From a bacterium (lineage in GTDB: Bacteria > UBA10199 > DSSB01), in NCBI GenBank assembly GCA_035281585.1, contig DATEDP010000059.1, forward strand, positions 1 to 46,987: 46,987 bases of DNA, written 5' to 3'. A model generated the notes under the pieces. The model did no database searches and had not been told where the DNA came from. It was given only the letters and a program-made list of their open reading frames with translations. Of this stretch, positions 26,730-37,509 are shown in pieces (the stretch's first letter is position 1; every line of letters begins with the position of its first letter). The translations under genes and the position numbers were made by a program.

Positions 26730-27364
26730 TTCCGGCCGGCCTGCGCCTCGCCGCGGGCCAAGGCCCCGCGATGGGAGTGGAGCAGGTCCTCGCGGCAGCG
26801 GGTGCACTCGGGATGGATCTCGAGGTTTTCCGGCCTTAAGCCCGCCGCCAAGGCTTGGGCGGCATTGGCCGCCTTCAAGTCGAGCTCGAACCTCTCGCCG
26901 CCGGGCCGGGGCCGGCAAATCTTCGAATCCGGGGCCGGAATGAAATGCTCGGCCACCTCCTTCCCCACTTCGTAGCAAGGCCCGCAAATCGAGGGGCCGA
27001 TGGCGGCGAAAATCTCGGCCGGATCGGCCTTGAATTCCCGTTCCATCGTTTGGATCGTCTTGGCCAAGATTCCGGCCTGGGTGCCGCGCCAACCGGCATG
27101 GACCGCAGCCACCACCCGATCGGGATGGGCCAGGAGGATCGGCACGCAATCGGCGGTGCGAATCGCGATCGGCACCGCCCAGGCCGTGGTGATGATGGCG
27201 TCGGCCTTTCGCCCCTTGAGGGCCTTGGCTTCGCCAAAGTCCCGGATCGTGGCGATGGCGTCGCCATGGACCTGGTCGACCTGGAAGAACTCCTCGCCAA
27301 GATCCTCGGGCAAGCGACCGAGGAAGGCGCCGGCAATTTTGTCGTAGGGTGTGAAGAAGATCAT
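26702..27364 (-). CDS. pgeF: Purine nucleoside phosphorylase, YfiH/PgeF (laccase-domain) family
   Basis: Members of this family (YfiH, YlmD, human FAMIN) are zinc-dependent purine nucleoside phosphorylases and adenosine deaminases; in E. coli PgeF also edits peptidoglycan precursors. The zinc ligands are visible: H33 in QVHGD, C73 in TADCVPI and H89 in HAGWRG. The segment AIGPSICGPCYEVG near 121-134 is also characteristic. At 220 residues the N-terminus is shorter than usual. The last 28 bases overlap the end of tldD on the other strand. Confidence 0.9.
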   Translation of the reverse strand: MIFFTPYDKIAGAFLGRLPEDLGEEFFQVDQVHGDAIATIRDFGEAKALKGRKADAIITTAWAVPIAIRTADCVPILLAHPDRVVAAVHAGWRGTQAGILAKTIQTMEREFKADPAEIFAAIGPSICGPCYEVGKEVAEHFIPAPDSKICRPRPGGERFELDLKAANAAQALAAGLRPENLEIHPECTRCREDLLHSHRGALARGEAQAGRNYSWVMIAP

Positions 27365-27376
27365 AGTATCGCCACT

Positions 27377-27533
27377 GCCATCCTGAGCGAAGCGAAGGAT
27401 CTGCGACCTACGAAGGCTCTTTGAAAGATCCGTTCTCTTCGTGTCATCTTAAGGGAATTCCGAGGAGACGAAGAATCTCTGACGTTCATTGACCCATTGG
27501 CAAGTCGCAGATCCTTCGCTTCGCTCAGGATGA
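27377..27533. repeat. Dispersed palindromic repeat, family A-like, long copy
   Basis: The ends are inverted: CATCCTGAGCGAAGCGAAGG at the left and its complement at the right, with internal copies of AAGATCC/GGATCT-type sequence. It fills the gap between rluD and pgeF. The right end encodes the last two residues and the TGA stop of rluD. Confidence 0.8.
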
Positions 27534-28484
27534 CTTCCTTTCTAGCAGATCTCTAAACTCCCGCATCTCCTCGCGCAGCGGCGCCTCGAAGCTCAAGGCC
27601 TTGCCGCTGCGCGGGTGACGGAAGCTCAGCTTGCCGGCATGCAACAGCTGAAACTTCATCGCCGCCAAAGCCTGACGCCACTCGGCCGGGGCCGCCTTGG
27701 CCCGGGCGCTTCCATAAAGCGGATCGCCCACGATCGGATGGCCGAGCTCGGACAAGTGCACCCGGAGCTGGTGGGTGCGGCCGGTCTCGGGCTTCAGCTC
27801 GAGCAGCGACACCGGGCCCCAACTTTCCATCAGCCGGTAGTTCGTCACCGCCGGCCGCAGCTTCGGTCCGCGGGTCGCGATCTTCTTGCGGTTGCGCTGG
27901 CTGCGGCCCAAGGCCAGGTCGATCTTCCCCGCCGCTTTCTTGGGCCGGCCCCAAACGAAGGCGTAATAAACTTTCTCGACTTGGCGCTCCTTGAATTGGG
28001 CCGAGAGATGGCGGTGGGCCGCGTCGTTCTTGGCCACGACCAGCAAACCCGAGGTGCCCTTGTCGAGGCGATGGACGATGCCGGGCCGTTCCTTGCCGCC
28101 GATGCCCGAGAGATCGGAGCAATGATGGAGCAAGGCGTTCACCAAGGTCCCCTGTCGGGCGCCGGCGCCGAGGTGAACCACCATTTCGGCGCTTTTGTCG
28201 AGGACCAGCAGATCTTGATCCTGATAGACGATTTGCAGGGGCAGATCTTCCGCGACGGCTTCCAAGGCTTGGGGCGGCGGAATGCGCAAACCGATTTCCT
28301 CGCCGGCTTTCAAAAGATGGGCGGCCTTGGCCGAGCGTCGGCCGACCCAAGCTTCGCCGTTTTCAATCAGCAGCTTGACTTGGGAACGGCTCAGCTCCGG
28401 GCAACGCTTGGCCAAATAGCGGTCGAGGCGCTCGCCGGCGGCGCTGGGATCGACGATGAAGCGATGGAGGGTTTCGGCGGCCAT
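27525..28484 (-). CDS. rluD: RluD-type 23S rRNA pseudouridine synthase
   Basis: An S4 RNA-binding domain (about 17-70) precedes the RluA-family catalytic domain, with the active-site motif HRLDKGTSG at 138-146 and catalytic D141. The C-terminal GRTHQLRVHLSELGHPIVGDPLYG near 240-264 is diagnostic. RluD makes pseudouridines in helix 69 of 23S rRNA. RluA or RluC specificity cannot be excluded, but the S4 domain and length (319) favour RluD. One oddity is KSAEM at 97-101, where KPAGx is usual. The final SS-stop is contributed by the adjacent repeat. Confidence 0.9.
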   Translation of the reverse strand: MAAETLHRFIVDPSAAGERLDRYLAKRCPELSRSQVKLLIENGEAWVGRRSAKAAHLLKAGEEIGLRIPPPQALEAVAEDLPLQIVYQDQDLLVLDKSAEMVVHLGAGARQGTLVNALLHHCSDLSGIGGKERPGIVHRLDKGTSGLLVVAKNDAAHRHLSAQFKERQVEKVYYAFVWGRPKKAAGKIDLALGRSQRNRKKIATRGPKLRPAVTNYRLMESWGPVSLLELKPETGRTHQLRVHLSELGHPIVGDPLYGSARAKAAPAEWRQALAAMKFQLLHAGKLSFRHPRSGKALSFEAPLREEMREFRDLLERKSS

Positions 28485-28509
28485 GGTTCAATGGGATAAG
28501 CCGCCCGGC

Positions 28510-29106
28510 TCAGTCGCGCAATTCCAAATTCCAGTAGCTGAAATCGACGACGTCGAGGAAGGGCCGCCATTCCCGGTATTGGATGCCCTTGGCCACGAAA
28601 TCGGCCCAGGGTCCCCAAGTCGGCTTCACCGGCCGTTTGAGCAGGTGCATGCCGACCTCCTCGGCCAAGTGGCCGCCCTTGCGGCGGTTGCAGTCGATGC
28701 AGCTGCAGACGACGTTCTCCCAAGTGGTGTTGCCGCCGCGGGAACGGGGAATCACGTGATCGAGGTTGAGCTCGTTCTTGGGAAAGGGCTCACCGCAATA
28801 CTGGCAAGTGTTCCGGTCGCGCAGATAAATATTGTAACGCGAGAAGCGGACGCTCTTCCGAGGCAGCCGGTCGTAAGCGCTGAGCAAGAGAACCCGCGGC
28901 ACCCGGATCATTCGATCGACCAAGCCGATGCCGTCGTGGTGGAGCTCGACGCTCAAGTCGGCCCAGCTGTCGAAATCGAAAATTTGGTATTGGTCGTCGA
29001 CGACCTTGGCGATGCCCTGGTAAAGCATGACCAAGGCCCGCTTCACCGAGGTGATGTGGATCGGAAAGTAGGAATGATTGAGTACCAAGACGTTACTCGA
29101 AAGCAT
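28510..29106 (-). CDS. HNH endonuclease family protein
   Basis: The ATG at 29106 has GAGAGG three bases upstream and starts at MLSSNVLVLNHSY, the usual start of this conserved family; an ATG seven codons earlier is less likely. The HNH domain covers about 90-145: CxxC at 101/104, the DH pair at 116-117 within LNLDHVIPRSRGG, N131 and a second CxxC at 136/139. This family is widespread as a chromosomal single gene, probably a DNA-processing nuclease whose role is not settled. It is not linked here to a restriction or phage cluster. Confidence 0.88.
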   Translation of the reverse strand: MLSSNVLVLNHSYFPIHITSVKRALVMLYQGIAKVVDDQYQIFDFDSWADLSVELHHDGIGLVDRMIRVPRVLLLSAYDRLPRKSVRFSRYNIYLRDRNTCQYCGEPFPKNELNLDHVIPRSRGGNTTWENVVCSCIDCNRRKGGHLAEEVGMHLLKRPVKPTWGPWADFVAKGIQYREWRPFLDVVDFSYWNLELRD

Positions 29107-29180
29107 CGGCCTCTCCAATGATACCATCCATTCCGGAGATTGGAAGATTTGTCAACCGACAGCTTTGTGACGCGCTGAGC

Positions 29181-30089
29181 CTAACGCTGGAGGCTGCCGA
29201 CCAACTCCGCGAAGCCCTGGAGCCGGTTTTCGCCGAGATAAGCCTCGAGATCGTCGAGGATTCGGCTGCAGGCGTCGGGCGCCATGAAGCTGGCGGTGCC
29301 GATCTGGACCGCCGCGGCGCCGGCGATGAAGAACTCCAAAGCGTCGCCGGCCGAGACGATGCCGCCGATGCCGACGATCGGGATCTTCACTTGGGGGAAA
29401 GTCTGGGCCACCATCCGGACCGCGATCGGCCGGATGGCCGGGCCGGAGAGCCCGCCCACGCCATTGGCGATCCGCGGCCGCCGGGTCTTGATGTCGATGG
29501 CCATCGCGGTGATGGTGTTGATCATCGAGAGCGAATCGGCGCCGGCGCCTTCGACCTGCCGGGCCACGTCGACGATCGAGGTCACGTTGGGCGAGAGCTT
29601 GACCATCAGGTGGCGATCGAAAACCGCCCGCGTCGCCGCCGTGACCTTGGCGGCCATGACCGGATCGTTGCCGAACTCCATCCCGCCGGCCTTGACATTG
29701 GGACAGGAGATGTTGAGCTCAACCGCCTGGACCGAGGTGGCGTTCAGCATCCGCGCGATCTCGACGTACTCATCGAGAGTGTTGCCGAAGATATTGGCGA
29801 TCACCACGGTCCCGTGCTTTTCCAGAAAAGGCAGCTTGTCGCGGATGAAGGCCTCGATGCCGACATTGTTGAGCCCGATCGCGTTGATCATCCCCGAGGG
29901 CGTCTCGACGATCCGAGGCATGGGATTGCCCTCGCGGGGCTTGAGGCTCAGGCCCTTGGTGGAAAGCGCGCCCAGCCTCTCGATCGGGAAATAAGGCTGA
30001 AGCTCCTCGCCGTAGCCGGCCGTGCCCGAGGCGGCGATGATCGGATTCTTCAGCTTGAGGCTGCCTAGTTGGACGGAGAGATCTGGCAT
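29181..30089 (-). CDS. pyrD: Dihydroorotate dehydrogenase, class 1B catalytic subunit
   Basis: PyrD oxidises dihydroorotate to orotate in pyrimidine synthesis, using FMN. Class 1 enzymes use cysteine as the base, and C129 in VELNISCPN fits that. Other markers are ASGTAGYG near 20-26, STKGLSLKPREGN near 43-55, and a C-terminal flavin phosphate site (GIGGIVSAGDALEF, then GAAAVQIGTA). The upstream pyrK supplies the FAD/iron-sulfur electron-transfer subunit, so this is the NAD-linked 1B type. AGGA seven bases before the ATG is the ribosome site. Confidence 0.95.
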   Translation of the reverse strand: MPDLSVQLGSLKLKNPIIAASGTAGYGEELQPYFPIERLGALSTKGLSLKPREGNPMPRIVETPSGMINAIGLNNVGIEAFIRDKLPFLEKHGTVVIANIFGNTLDEYVEIARMLNATSVQAVELNISCPNVKAGGMEFGNDPVMAAKVTAATRAVFDRHLMVKLSPNVTSIVDVARQVEGAGADSLSMINTITAMAIDIKTRRPRIANGVGGLSGPAIRPIAVRMVAQTFPQVKIPIVGIGGIVSAGDALEFFIAGAAAVQIGTASFMAPDACSRILDDLEAYLGENRLQGFAELVGSLQR

Positions 30090-30100
30090 ATCAGAATCCT

Positions 30101-30176
30101 GTAGGGGCGGGGCTTGCCCCCGCCCGCGTGCGCAGTGGCGGTCCGTAGACGGGGCACCCGCAAGGGGTGCCCCTAC
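30101..30176. repeat. Palindromic repeat, family C, copy 1
   Basis: The unit starts with GTAGGGGC and ends with GCCCCTAC and contains two hairpins, GGGGCGGGGCTTGCCCC-type and GGGGCACCCGCAAGGGGTGCCCC-type. It lies between pyrK and pyrD and provides the TAG stop of pyrK. Related units are at 40644-40719 and 41338-41418. Confidence 0.8.
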
Positions 30177-30934
30177 AAAACAATGCTCGTCCCTTCAAAC
30201 ACCGGCCCTTCGATGCAGGCCCGGCGATAGTGGCCCTCATGATCTTGGACGACGCAGCCGAGGCAGACACCGGTGCCGCAGCCCATCGTCTCCTCGACCG
30301 ACAGCTCGCAGGCGATCCCGCGAGGCCGAGCCCACTTCTGCACCGCCGCCAGCAATCCGGTCGGCCCGCAGCAGGCGACTAAGCCCGGCTTCCGCTCGGC
30401 GTAGACCCGGCCCAGCGCTTCGGTGACCAAACCCTTATCGCCGGCCGAGCCGTCGACCGTAGTCAAGTGTAACTTGACCTTTAGCGCTGCAAGCTCTTGA
30501 AGATAAAGCAAATCCTTCTCCGAACGAGCCCCATAAAAAAGCGTGAGATTTCGACCGCTTCGGTTCAGGCGATCGGCCAGCTCGAGGAAGGGAGCGATGC
30601 CGTAGCCACCGGCCACTCCGACGTAATCGCCGGCAACACCGGCCTCGCTGAAGCCGTGGCCGAGGGGACCCAGCAAGCGCAGCTCCTGACCCGGCGCCAC
30701 CTTGGCCAAGGCGGCGGTGCCCTTCCCCACCTTCTTGTAGAGGATCTCGGTGACCTCGCCGATCTGACGGGCGAAGCTGAAGGGCCGGCGCAGCAGGACG
30801 CCGTCTTCCCGCGGAACCTCGAGCATGCCGAACTGACCGGGGACGAAGCCCGGCCAACGGGTCACCAGGCCGATCCGGAAATAGCCCTCCTGGAGCGGGA
30901 CTTGGTAGGCGACTTGGCAAAGCGTGTCTTTCAC
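30173..30934 (-). CDS. pyrK: Dihydroorotate dehydrogenase electron-transfer subunit
   Basis: PyrK carries FAD and a [2Fe-2S] cluster and passes electrons from PyrD to NAD+. A ferredoxin-reductase-type FAD domain has RRPFSFA at 49-55. An NAD domain has GVAGGYGIAPFL at 106-117 and CCGPTGL at 188-194. The cluster ligands are C219, C224, C227 and C240. Its ATG overlaps the rimI stop by four bases. The TAG stop belongs to a family C repeat. Confidence 0.95.
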   Translation of the reverse strand: MKDTLCQVAYQVPLQEGYFRIGLVTRWPGFVPGQFGMLEVPREDGVLLRRPFSFARQIGEVTEILYKKVGKGTAALAKVAPGQELRLLGPLGHGFSEAGVAGDYVGVAGGYGIAPFLELADRLNRSGRNLTLFYGARSEKDLLYLQELAALKVKLHLTTVDGSAGDKGLVTEALGRVYAERKPGLVACCGPTGLLAAVQKWARPRGIACELSVEETMGCGTGVCLGCVVQDHEGHYRRACIEGPVFEGTSIVL

Positions 30935-31392
30935 TCGAAGCTCTTCTTCATGATGATGGCGTCCTCCTGGTTGTCGCTGTAATAGCGGCGCCGGACGCCG
31001 ACTTTGACGAAACCGAATTTTTCATAGAGCGCCTGGGCCGCTTCATTGGAGCGGCGCACATCCAAGTAAATCGATAGGGCGCCGTTGACGTGGGCGAAGC
31101 GAAACATCTCCTGCATGAGCGCGTCGCCGACGCCGCGGCGCTTGAAATCCGGATCGACCGCGATGCTGATCAGCTCCATCTCGTCGTGGACCAGCCAGAA
31201 GTCGATGTAACCGATGATCTTCTTCCGATGGGTCGCCACCCGGAGATAGGCCGCCTTGATCCTCAGCTCTTGCGCCAGAATTTCGCGGCTGTAAGGCTGC
31301 TCGAAGCTTCGGCGCTCGATTTCCAGGACGCTGCCCAAATCGCCCCGGGTCATGGGCCGGACGTTGAATCTGCTAAGTCGTCGCTTTGGCAT
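30931..31392 (-). CDS. rimI: GNAT acetyltransferase, RimI-like
   Basis: A single GNAT domain of 153 residues. The acetyl-CoA pyrophosphate loop is RRGVGDALM near 105-113, preceded by the beta-4 strand LISIAVDPDFK. The later DVRRSNEAAQALYEKFGF is the usual RimI ending. RimI acetylates the N-terminus of ribosomal protein S18; other protein N-terminal substrates are possible. It overlaps engB by 20 bases and pyrK by four. Confidence 0.85.
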   Translation of the reverse strand: MPKRRLSRFNVRPMTRGDLGSVLEIERRSFEQPYSREILAQELRIKAAYLRVATHRKKIIGYIDFWLVHDEMELISIAVDPDFKRRGVGDALMQEMFRFAHVNGALSIYLDVRRSNEAAQALYEKFGFVKVGVRRRYYSDNQEDAIIMKKSFE

Positions 31393-31957
31393 AGTTGAGC
31401 AGTCGGCGCCGCAGCGCCTCGAGGCCCTCTCCCGTTTTGGCCGAGACGAAACTCCAGGTCAAAGGAATTTCGGCGAAGGCCCGGCGGCGGCCCTCCCGTT
31501 CGGCCTGTCCCAGCCGATCGACCTTGGTCAGCAAAATCTCGACCGGGATGCCGCGCTCGGACAGGGAGTCCAATAGCCCCAGCTCCTCCTCCTCCAAATC
31601 GCGCTTCGAATCCATCAATAAAAGGCCCAGCGAGTCGGGCGGGATCCGCTCGAAGAAGGCGGCCATCAAGGCCCGCCAGGAGTCGCGCTCCTCGCGGCTG
31701 CGGATCGCGAAGCCGTAGCCCGGAACGTCGACCAGGGTTAGCTTGGGCCCCCATCGGTAAAGGTTCACCGAGCGGGTCTTGCCCGGCGACTTGCTGACCC
31801 GGGCCAGGCTCCGCTTGAGCAAGGCGTTGAGCAGCGAGGATTTACCGACGTTGGAGCGGCCGAGAAAGAAGGCAACGGGCCCGCGCAGGTTCGGCACCTG
31901 CTCCGGCAGGTACGAGGTCGCCTTGAGCTCGCTGGGAAGGGCTTTGACTTTTCGCAA
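31373..31957 (-). CDS. engB: Ribosome biogenesis GTP-binding protein EngB/YsxC
   Basis: A small GTPase needed for late 50S subunit assembly. G1 is GRSNVGKSS at 33-41, followed by the switch region GKTRSVNLY, G3 DVPGYGFA and G4 TKVD. Length, 194 residues, is normal. The start appears to be TTG at 31957, with AAGGAGG six bases upstream. It lies 12 bases after ccsA in a compact operon. Confidence 0.94.
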   Translation of the reverse strand: MRKVKALPSELKATSYLPEQVPNLRGPVAFFLGRSNVGKSSLLNALLKRSLARVSKSPGKTRSVNLYRWGPKLTLVDVPGYGFAIRSREERDSWRALMAAFFERIPPDSLGLLLMDSKRDLEEEELGLLDSLSERGIPVEILLTKVDRLGQAEREGRRRAFAEIPLTWSFVSAKTGEGLEALRRRLLNYAKATT

Positions 31958-31969
31958 AGCTCCCCTCCT

Positions 31970-33676
31970 TTAGAACGTCTCGGCCGGCTTGGCGGCAGCG
32001 GCCGGCGATTTGAACAGCATCTTGTAGCGGAAGGCGGCGAAGGCCACCCAGAGCAGCTCGATTCCGACGAAGAGCGCCATGCCTTTGGCCCCGCCGGAGC
32101 TGAAACCGTAGCTGTGCAGCCCGACGCCGAGGATGAAGTTCACCCCGTACCAGGCCATCAGCACCAGCAGAAAGGCCAGGATCGACCCCACCGCCAAGCC
32201 GAAACCGCGAAGCCAGCCGGCGTAGCGGCCATGGAGGATGACCAGGTAGCCGAGCAAGGCGATGAGCGCCCAGACTTCCTTGGGATCCCAGCCCCAGAAT
32301 CGGCCCCAAGAGGCGTTGGCCCAAACGCCGCCGAGGATCGTGCCGGCGGCCAGGAGCACCACTCCGACTTGGATCGAGCGATAGATGAAGTAATTCAGCT
32401 GGGAGGCCTTCTCCATCGCCCCGGGCTTGAAGATGTAATAGCCGAGGCTGAAGTTGCCGACGCCCAAGGCCAGGGCGAAGGCGGCATAGCTCAAGGTGAT
32501 GGTGAGAACGTGGATCGTCAGCCAGTAGTTGCTCCGCAGCACCGGCACCAGCGGATCGATGGCCGGATCGAGGATCGAGGGCACCGAATCGGCGACCACC
32601 AGGAGCAAGGTGGCCAAGGCCGCCGCCGCCACCGCGTAGTAGCGGGCCTTGTAAATCAGCTCGAAGATGATGGCGAAGAGTGCGACGCCGAAGGAAACCC
32701 AGATCACCGACTCATACATGTTGGTGACCGGCGGCCGGCCGGCGATCAGGCAGCGGAGAGTAAACCCGTAAACATGAATGCCGAAGGCGGCGATCAAAAC
32801 CGCCATCCCGGTCCAGTAGAGGCCGCGGCCCTTAGTCCAAAGGCCGCAGACCAGCAGGAAGAAAGCCAGGGCGTAAACCAGCCAAGCGATGCGGAAGGGC
32901 TTGAGGGTATTGAGGCGAAGCTCCCTTTGCATGTCCGCTGCCGAAGGGTAATCGCCAATGACTTGTCCCTGCTGTTTCAGCAGGTCACGGAGCATGATCG
33001 ACATTTGACCGAAGAGAGCCGGGTCGTTGCCGTAATAGGAAGACAGGACGCCTTGGACCGCGCCGGCCACCTTGGCCTCGGTGCTGGGCGCCGCTTGCAT
33101 CGCCGAAAGGTTCGGATAGCGCCGGGCCAAGGTCTCCAAACTCTCCCAATCACCGCTGCTTTGGGGAAGCAGATGGAGAGCGGCGCCGCTGGTGACCGAA
33201 TAAAAGAGGTTCAAGCGGGTCAAAAGCTGGGCGGCGTGGCGCTCGAGCTCGCTCAAGCCGGCGCCTTCCTGCTGCTTGGCCGTGACCGTTTGCATGAAAA
33301 GGGCGAATTCCTTGTTGGCCGCCAAGTCGGCCGGCGCGACCCGGTTGTTCACCGGCTTGAGGCCGACCTGCTGCTGGAGCGGCTTGTAGCCGGCATCGAG
33401 GATCGGAGCCTTTTCCCAATCCTTGGTTTGGGTGAGCCAGGAGAGGATCAATTCGGTCGGATCGAAACCCTGGAACTTCTCGCGGCCGGTGACGGTCCGC
33501 ACCGTTTCCCGGGCGAAGGTGTCGAAGGGTTTCTTCCGGCCGCCTTCCTGGATCACGACCTCGCGCAGGACTTCCACGTCCATTCCGGGCTTGGGCGCGG
33601 GGTTGGAGTTTTCCGCCCGAAGCAAGATCGGGGCGGAGCTCAAGAGCAGGCAAAATATGACGATCCAACGACGCAT
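31970..33676 (-). CDS. ccsA: Cytochrome c maturation protein CcsA (system II heme lyase subunit)
   Basis: CcsA exports heme and, with CcsB, attaches it to apocytochromes c. After a signal-like helix, residues 25-255 form an extra periplasmic region with GRKKPFDTFARETVRTVTG near 46-64. Membrane helices follow from about 262. The WWD heme-handling domain has WGWDPKEVWA at 461-470, with histidines at about 301, 389, 482 and 516 as likely heme ligands. At 568 residues it is much longer than plain CcsA because of the N-terminal region. Its ATG overlaps the ccsB stop (TGATG). Confidence 0.92.
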   Translation of the reverse strand: MRRWIVIFCLLLSSAPILLRAENSNPAPKPGMDVEVLREVVIQEGGRKKPFDTFARETVRTVTGREKFQGFDPTELILSWLTQTKDWEKAPILDAGYKPLQQQVGLKPVNNRVAPADLAANKEFALFMQTVTAKQQEGAGLSELERHAAQLLTRLNLFYSVTSGAALHLLPQSSGDWESLETLARRYPNLSAMQAAPSTEAKVAGAVQGVLSSYYGNDPALFGQMSIMLRDLLKQQGQVIGDYPSAADMQRELRLNTLKPFRIAWLVYALAFFLLVCGLWTKGRGLYWTGMAVLIAAFGIHVYGFTLRCLIAGRPPVTNMYESVIWVSFGVALFAIIFELIYKARYYAVAAAALATLLLVVADSVPSILDPAIDPLVPVLRSNYWLTIHVLTITLSYAAFALALGVGNFSLGYYIFKPGAMEKASQLNYFIYRSIQVGVVLLAAGTILGGVWANASWGRFWGWDPKEVWALIALLGYLVILHGRYAGWLRGFGLAVGSILAFLLVLMAWYGVNFILGVGLHSYGFSSGGAKGMALFVGIELLWVAFAAFRYKMLFKSPAAAAKPAETF

Positions 33677-35472
33677 CAGGGTGCCCTTTCTATGTTCAAG
33701 CCCTTGGACAAGCGAGCGACCTCCGCTTTGGCCTTTCGCGCCGCCATGCGCTTCTGGACAAAGAGCGGTTTGAAGTAAAACATCAAGGCGATTCCGCCGA
33801 TCATCACCAACGATCCCAGATATTTCAGAAAGATGCCGGGATCGTAAGCCACCGCCAGCACCGAGAAATCGGGACCGTCGGGATTGAGCTGATAGCTGGC
33901 CTGGAAAAACTTGTATTTTTTATGCTCCAAGGGCTCGTTCATGGCGATCAATATCCCTTGGGGCGGCTCGCCGTCGGAGATCAGGGTGACTTGGCTCTCG
34001 TAGGTCGAGGGATCTTTGGTGCCCTCGTAGGTTCCCAGGTTGAATTTATCGAGCTTGATCTCAAAGCCCAGGGGCTTGCTCTTCAAGCCATAGGCGATCT
34101 TGAGCCGGCGGTCGCCGAGGAGCAGGTCGCGGGAACTGCCGCGGCCCAGCCAGAAGTCGCGGTTTTCGAAGCCGTCGGCCACCGTGAGGTGAATGGCCGA
34201 GGGCGGTCCTTCCTTGCCCTTGGGCACCGCGACCTTGCGGTAGACTTTCTCGAGCCGGGCCTTTTCGATCTGTCGGGCGACGCTGAATTGGAAATCCATC
34301 CAACCGGTGGCGACCGCGCCCCCCTCTTCGACCTTCCTGGGCGGATCCCATAGTCCGCCGGCTTTGAGCGCGTAGAGCAAGGAACCGTCATCGAGGCGAG
34401 CCAAAAGCAATTCGTTATTGGCCGAGTTCCAATCGGCCGGCAGCTCGTAGAGCCGCAAGCTCGCCGACTTTTCCAAGCGGCCGTGAGCGGTGGGCAGCTC
34501 CGGAAACTTGGCGAAAACGCTGTGGCGCTCCTCGCCCCGGGGCCCTTGCAGCAGGACGCTCAAGGCCGGGTTTTCCCGCTCCGGGCTTAGATTCTTGAGG
34601 CGGCCGGCTTCGACCGCGGCATGGGGCAGGTATTCCAAGATTTGCACCGCATAGGGACCGGCGCGAAGCTCGGCCGGCAGCTCCGCCGGAACCGGCACGA
34701 TCTCACCGTCCACTCGCAGCAAGGGCCCGGCATAATTCTCGGGCTTGGCCAGGATCTTACGGAAGGACTCGGCGTCGGGCAACTCAACGTAGACGAGGCG
34801 CGCCGGACCCAGGTTGAGGCTCTGGCGGTCGAACTCCCGGGCCAGGACCCACTCTTCCATCTCGGCCCGCGAGCCTTTCAGGCGGATCGCCAGAGCCGGA
34901 TTCACCGCCTCCCCATCGGCCTCGACCCGCAGGTCTTCGGCGGCGTTGGGGATGAAATCATCCACCGTCACCCTCAAGCCCGAAAGCGCCTGGGTCTGCC
35001 AAGGCTTCGACTTGGAGGGCGGATCGAAGCGAAAATCGGCCTTCACCTGCTCCAATTTTTCGTTCTTGAGGTCGTATAAATAGAGCTGGGGCTCCTGCAG
35101 GGTCATGCGCCGGCCGGTTTCGCCCTCGGCCAGGATCATCTGGCCCTCATAGCCCTGAATCAAGGTGATCAGCGAGCCGATCAAAAGGAGAATGATGCCG
35201 AGGTGGGTGACGAGGAAGCCGATGTGATGCCGCTTCCAAGGCCAACGCGAAAGCGCCGCGAAGAAGACGTTCAGGCCAAGCAGGGCCAAGACGGCGGCGA
35301 ACCAAGGAGTGCCGTAGACGTAGTGCTTGGCAGTGGCGGTGTCGTAGATGGATTCGTAGAAGGTCCCAACGGCGAGAATGACCGCGAGACTGGAGAGAAT
35401 GAGGACGGCGAGCTTGAGCGAAGAAAGTAGATCGAAGAGCCATCGCCCGATTTTGCCGATTGTGGAGCTCAT
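33676..35472 (-). CDS. ccsB: Cytochrome c maturation protein CcsB/ResB
   Basis: ResB/CcsB is the membrane partner of CcsA in system II cytochrome c assembly. Three N-terminal helices lie at about 19-37, 57-75 and 84-105, with FFAALSRWPWKRHHIGFLVTH typical of the family. A large periplasmic domain of about 430 residues and a final helix near 548-568 follow. The segment NEPLEHKKYKFFQASY near 520 is the conserved ResB end. No ResA-type thioredoxin is present. Its presence implies that the organism makes c-type cytochromes. Confidence 0.93.
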   Translation of the reverse strand: MSSTIGKIGRWLFDLLSSLKLAVLILSSLAVILAVGTFYESIYDTATAKHYVYGTPWFAAVLALLGLNVFFAALSRWPWKRHHIGFLVTHLGIILLLIGSLITLIQGYEGQMILAEGETGRRMTLQEPQLYLYDLKNEKLEQVKADFRFDPPSKSKPWQTQALSGLRVTVDDFIPNAAEDLRVEADGEAVNPALAIRLKGSRAEMEEWVLAREFDRQSLNLGPARLVYVELPDAESFRKILAKPENYAGPLLRVDGEIVPVPAELPAELRAGPYAVQILEYLPHAAVEAGRLKNLSPERENPALSVLLQGPRGEERHSVFAKFPELPTAHGRLEKSASLRLYELPADWNSANNELLLARLDDGSLLYALKAGGLWDPPRKVEEGGAVATGWMDFQFSVARQIEKARLEKVYRKVAVPKGKEGPPSAIHLTVADGFENRDFWLGRGSSRDLLLGDRRLKIAYGLKSKPLGFEIKLDKFNLGTYEGTKDPSTYESQVTLISDGEPPQGILIAMNEPLEHKKYKFFQASYQLNPDGPDFSVLAVAYDPGIFLKYLGSLVMIGGIALMFYFKPLFVQKRMAARKAKAEVARLSKGLNIERAP

Positions 35473-35495
35473 AGTAATAATCGTTTTCCCACGGC

Positions 35496-35589
35496 TGTCA
35501 TCCCGAGCGAAGCGAGGGACCCTTGCCCAATTCTCTTCCCGCTACAGACTCCGCAAGGATTCCTCGTCGCTTTGCTCCTCGGAATGACA
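35496..35589. repeat. Dispersed palindromic repeat, family A, copy 2
   Basis: TGTCATCCCGAGCG at the left and CTCGGAATGACA at the right, as in copy 1 at 274-367. It lies between the enolase stop and the ccsB start and overlaps the region just after the enolase stop codon. Confidence 0.78.
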
Positions 35590-37509
<1,920 letters not shown>

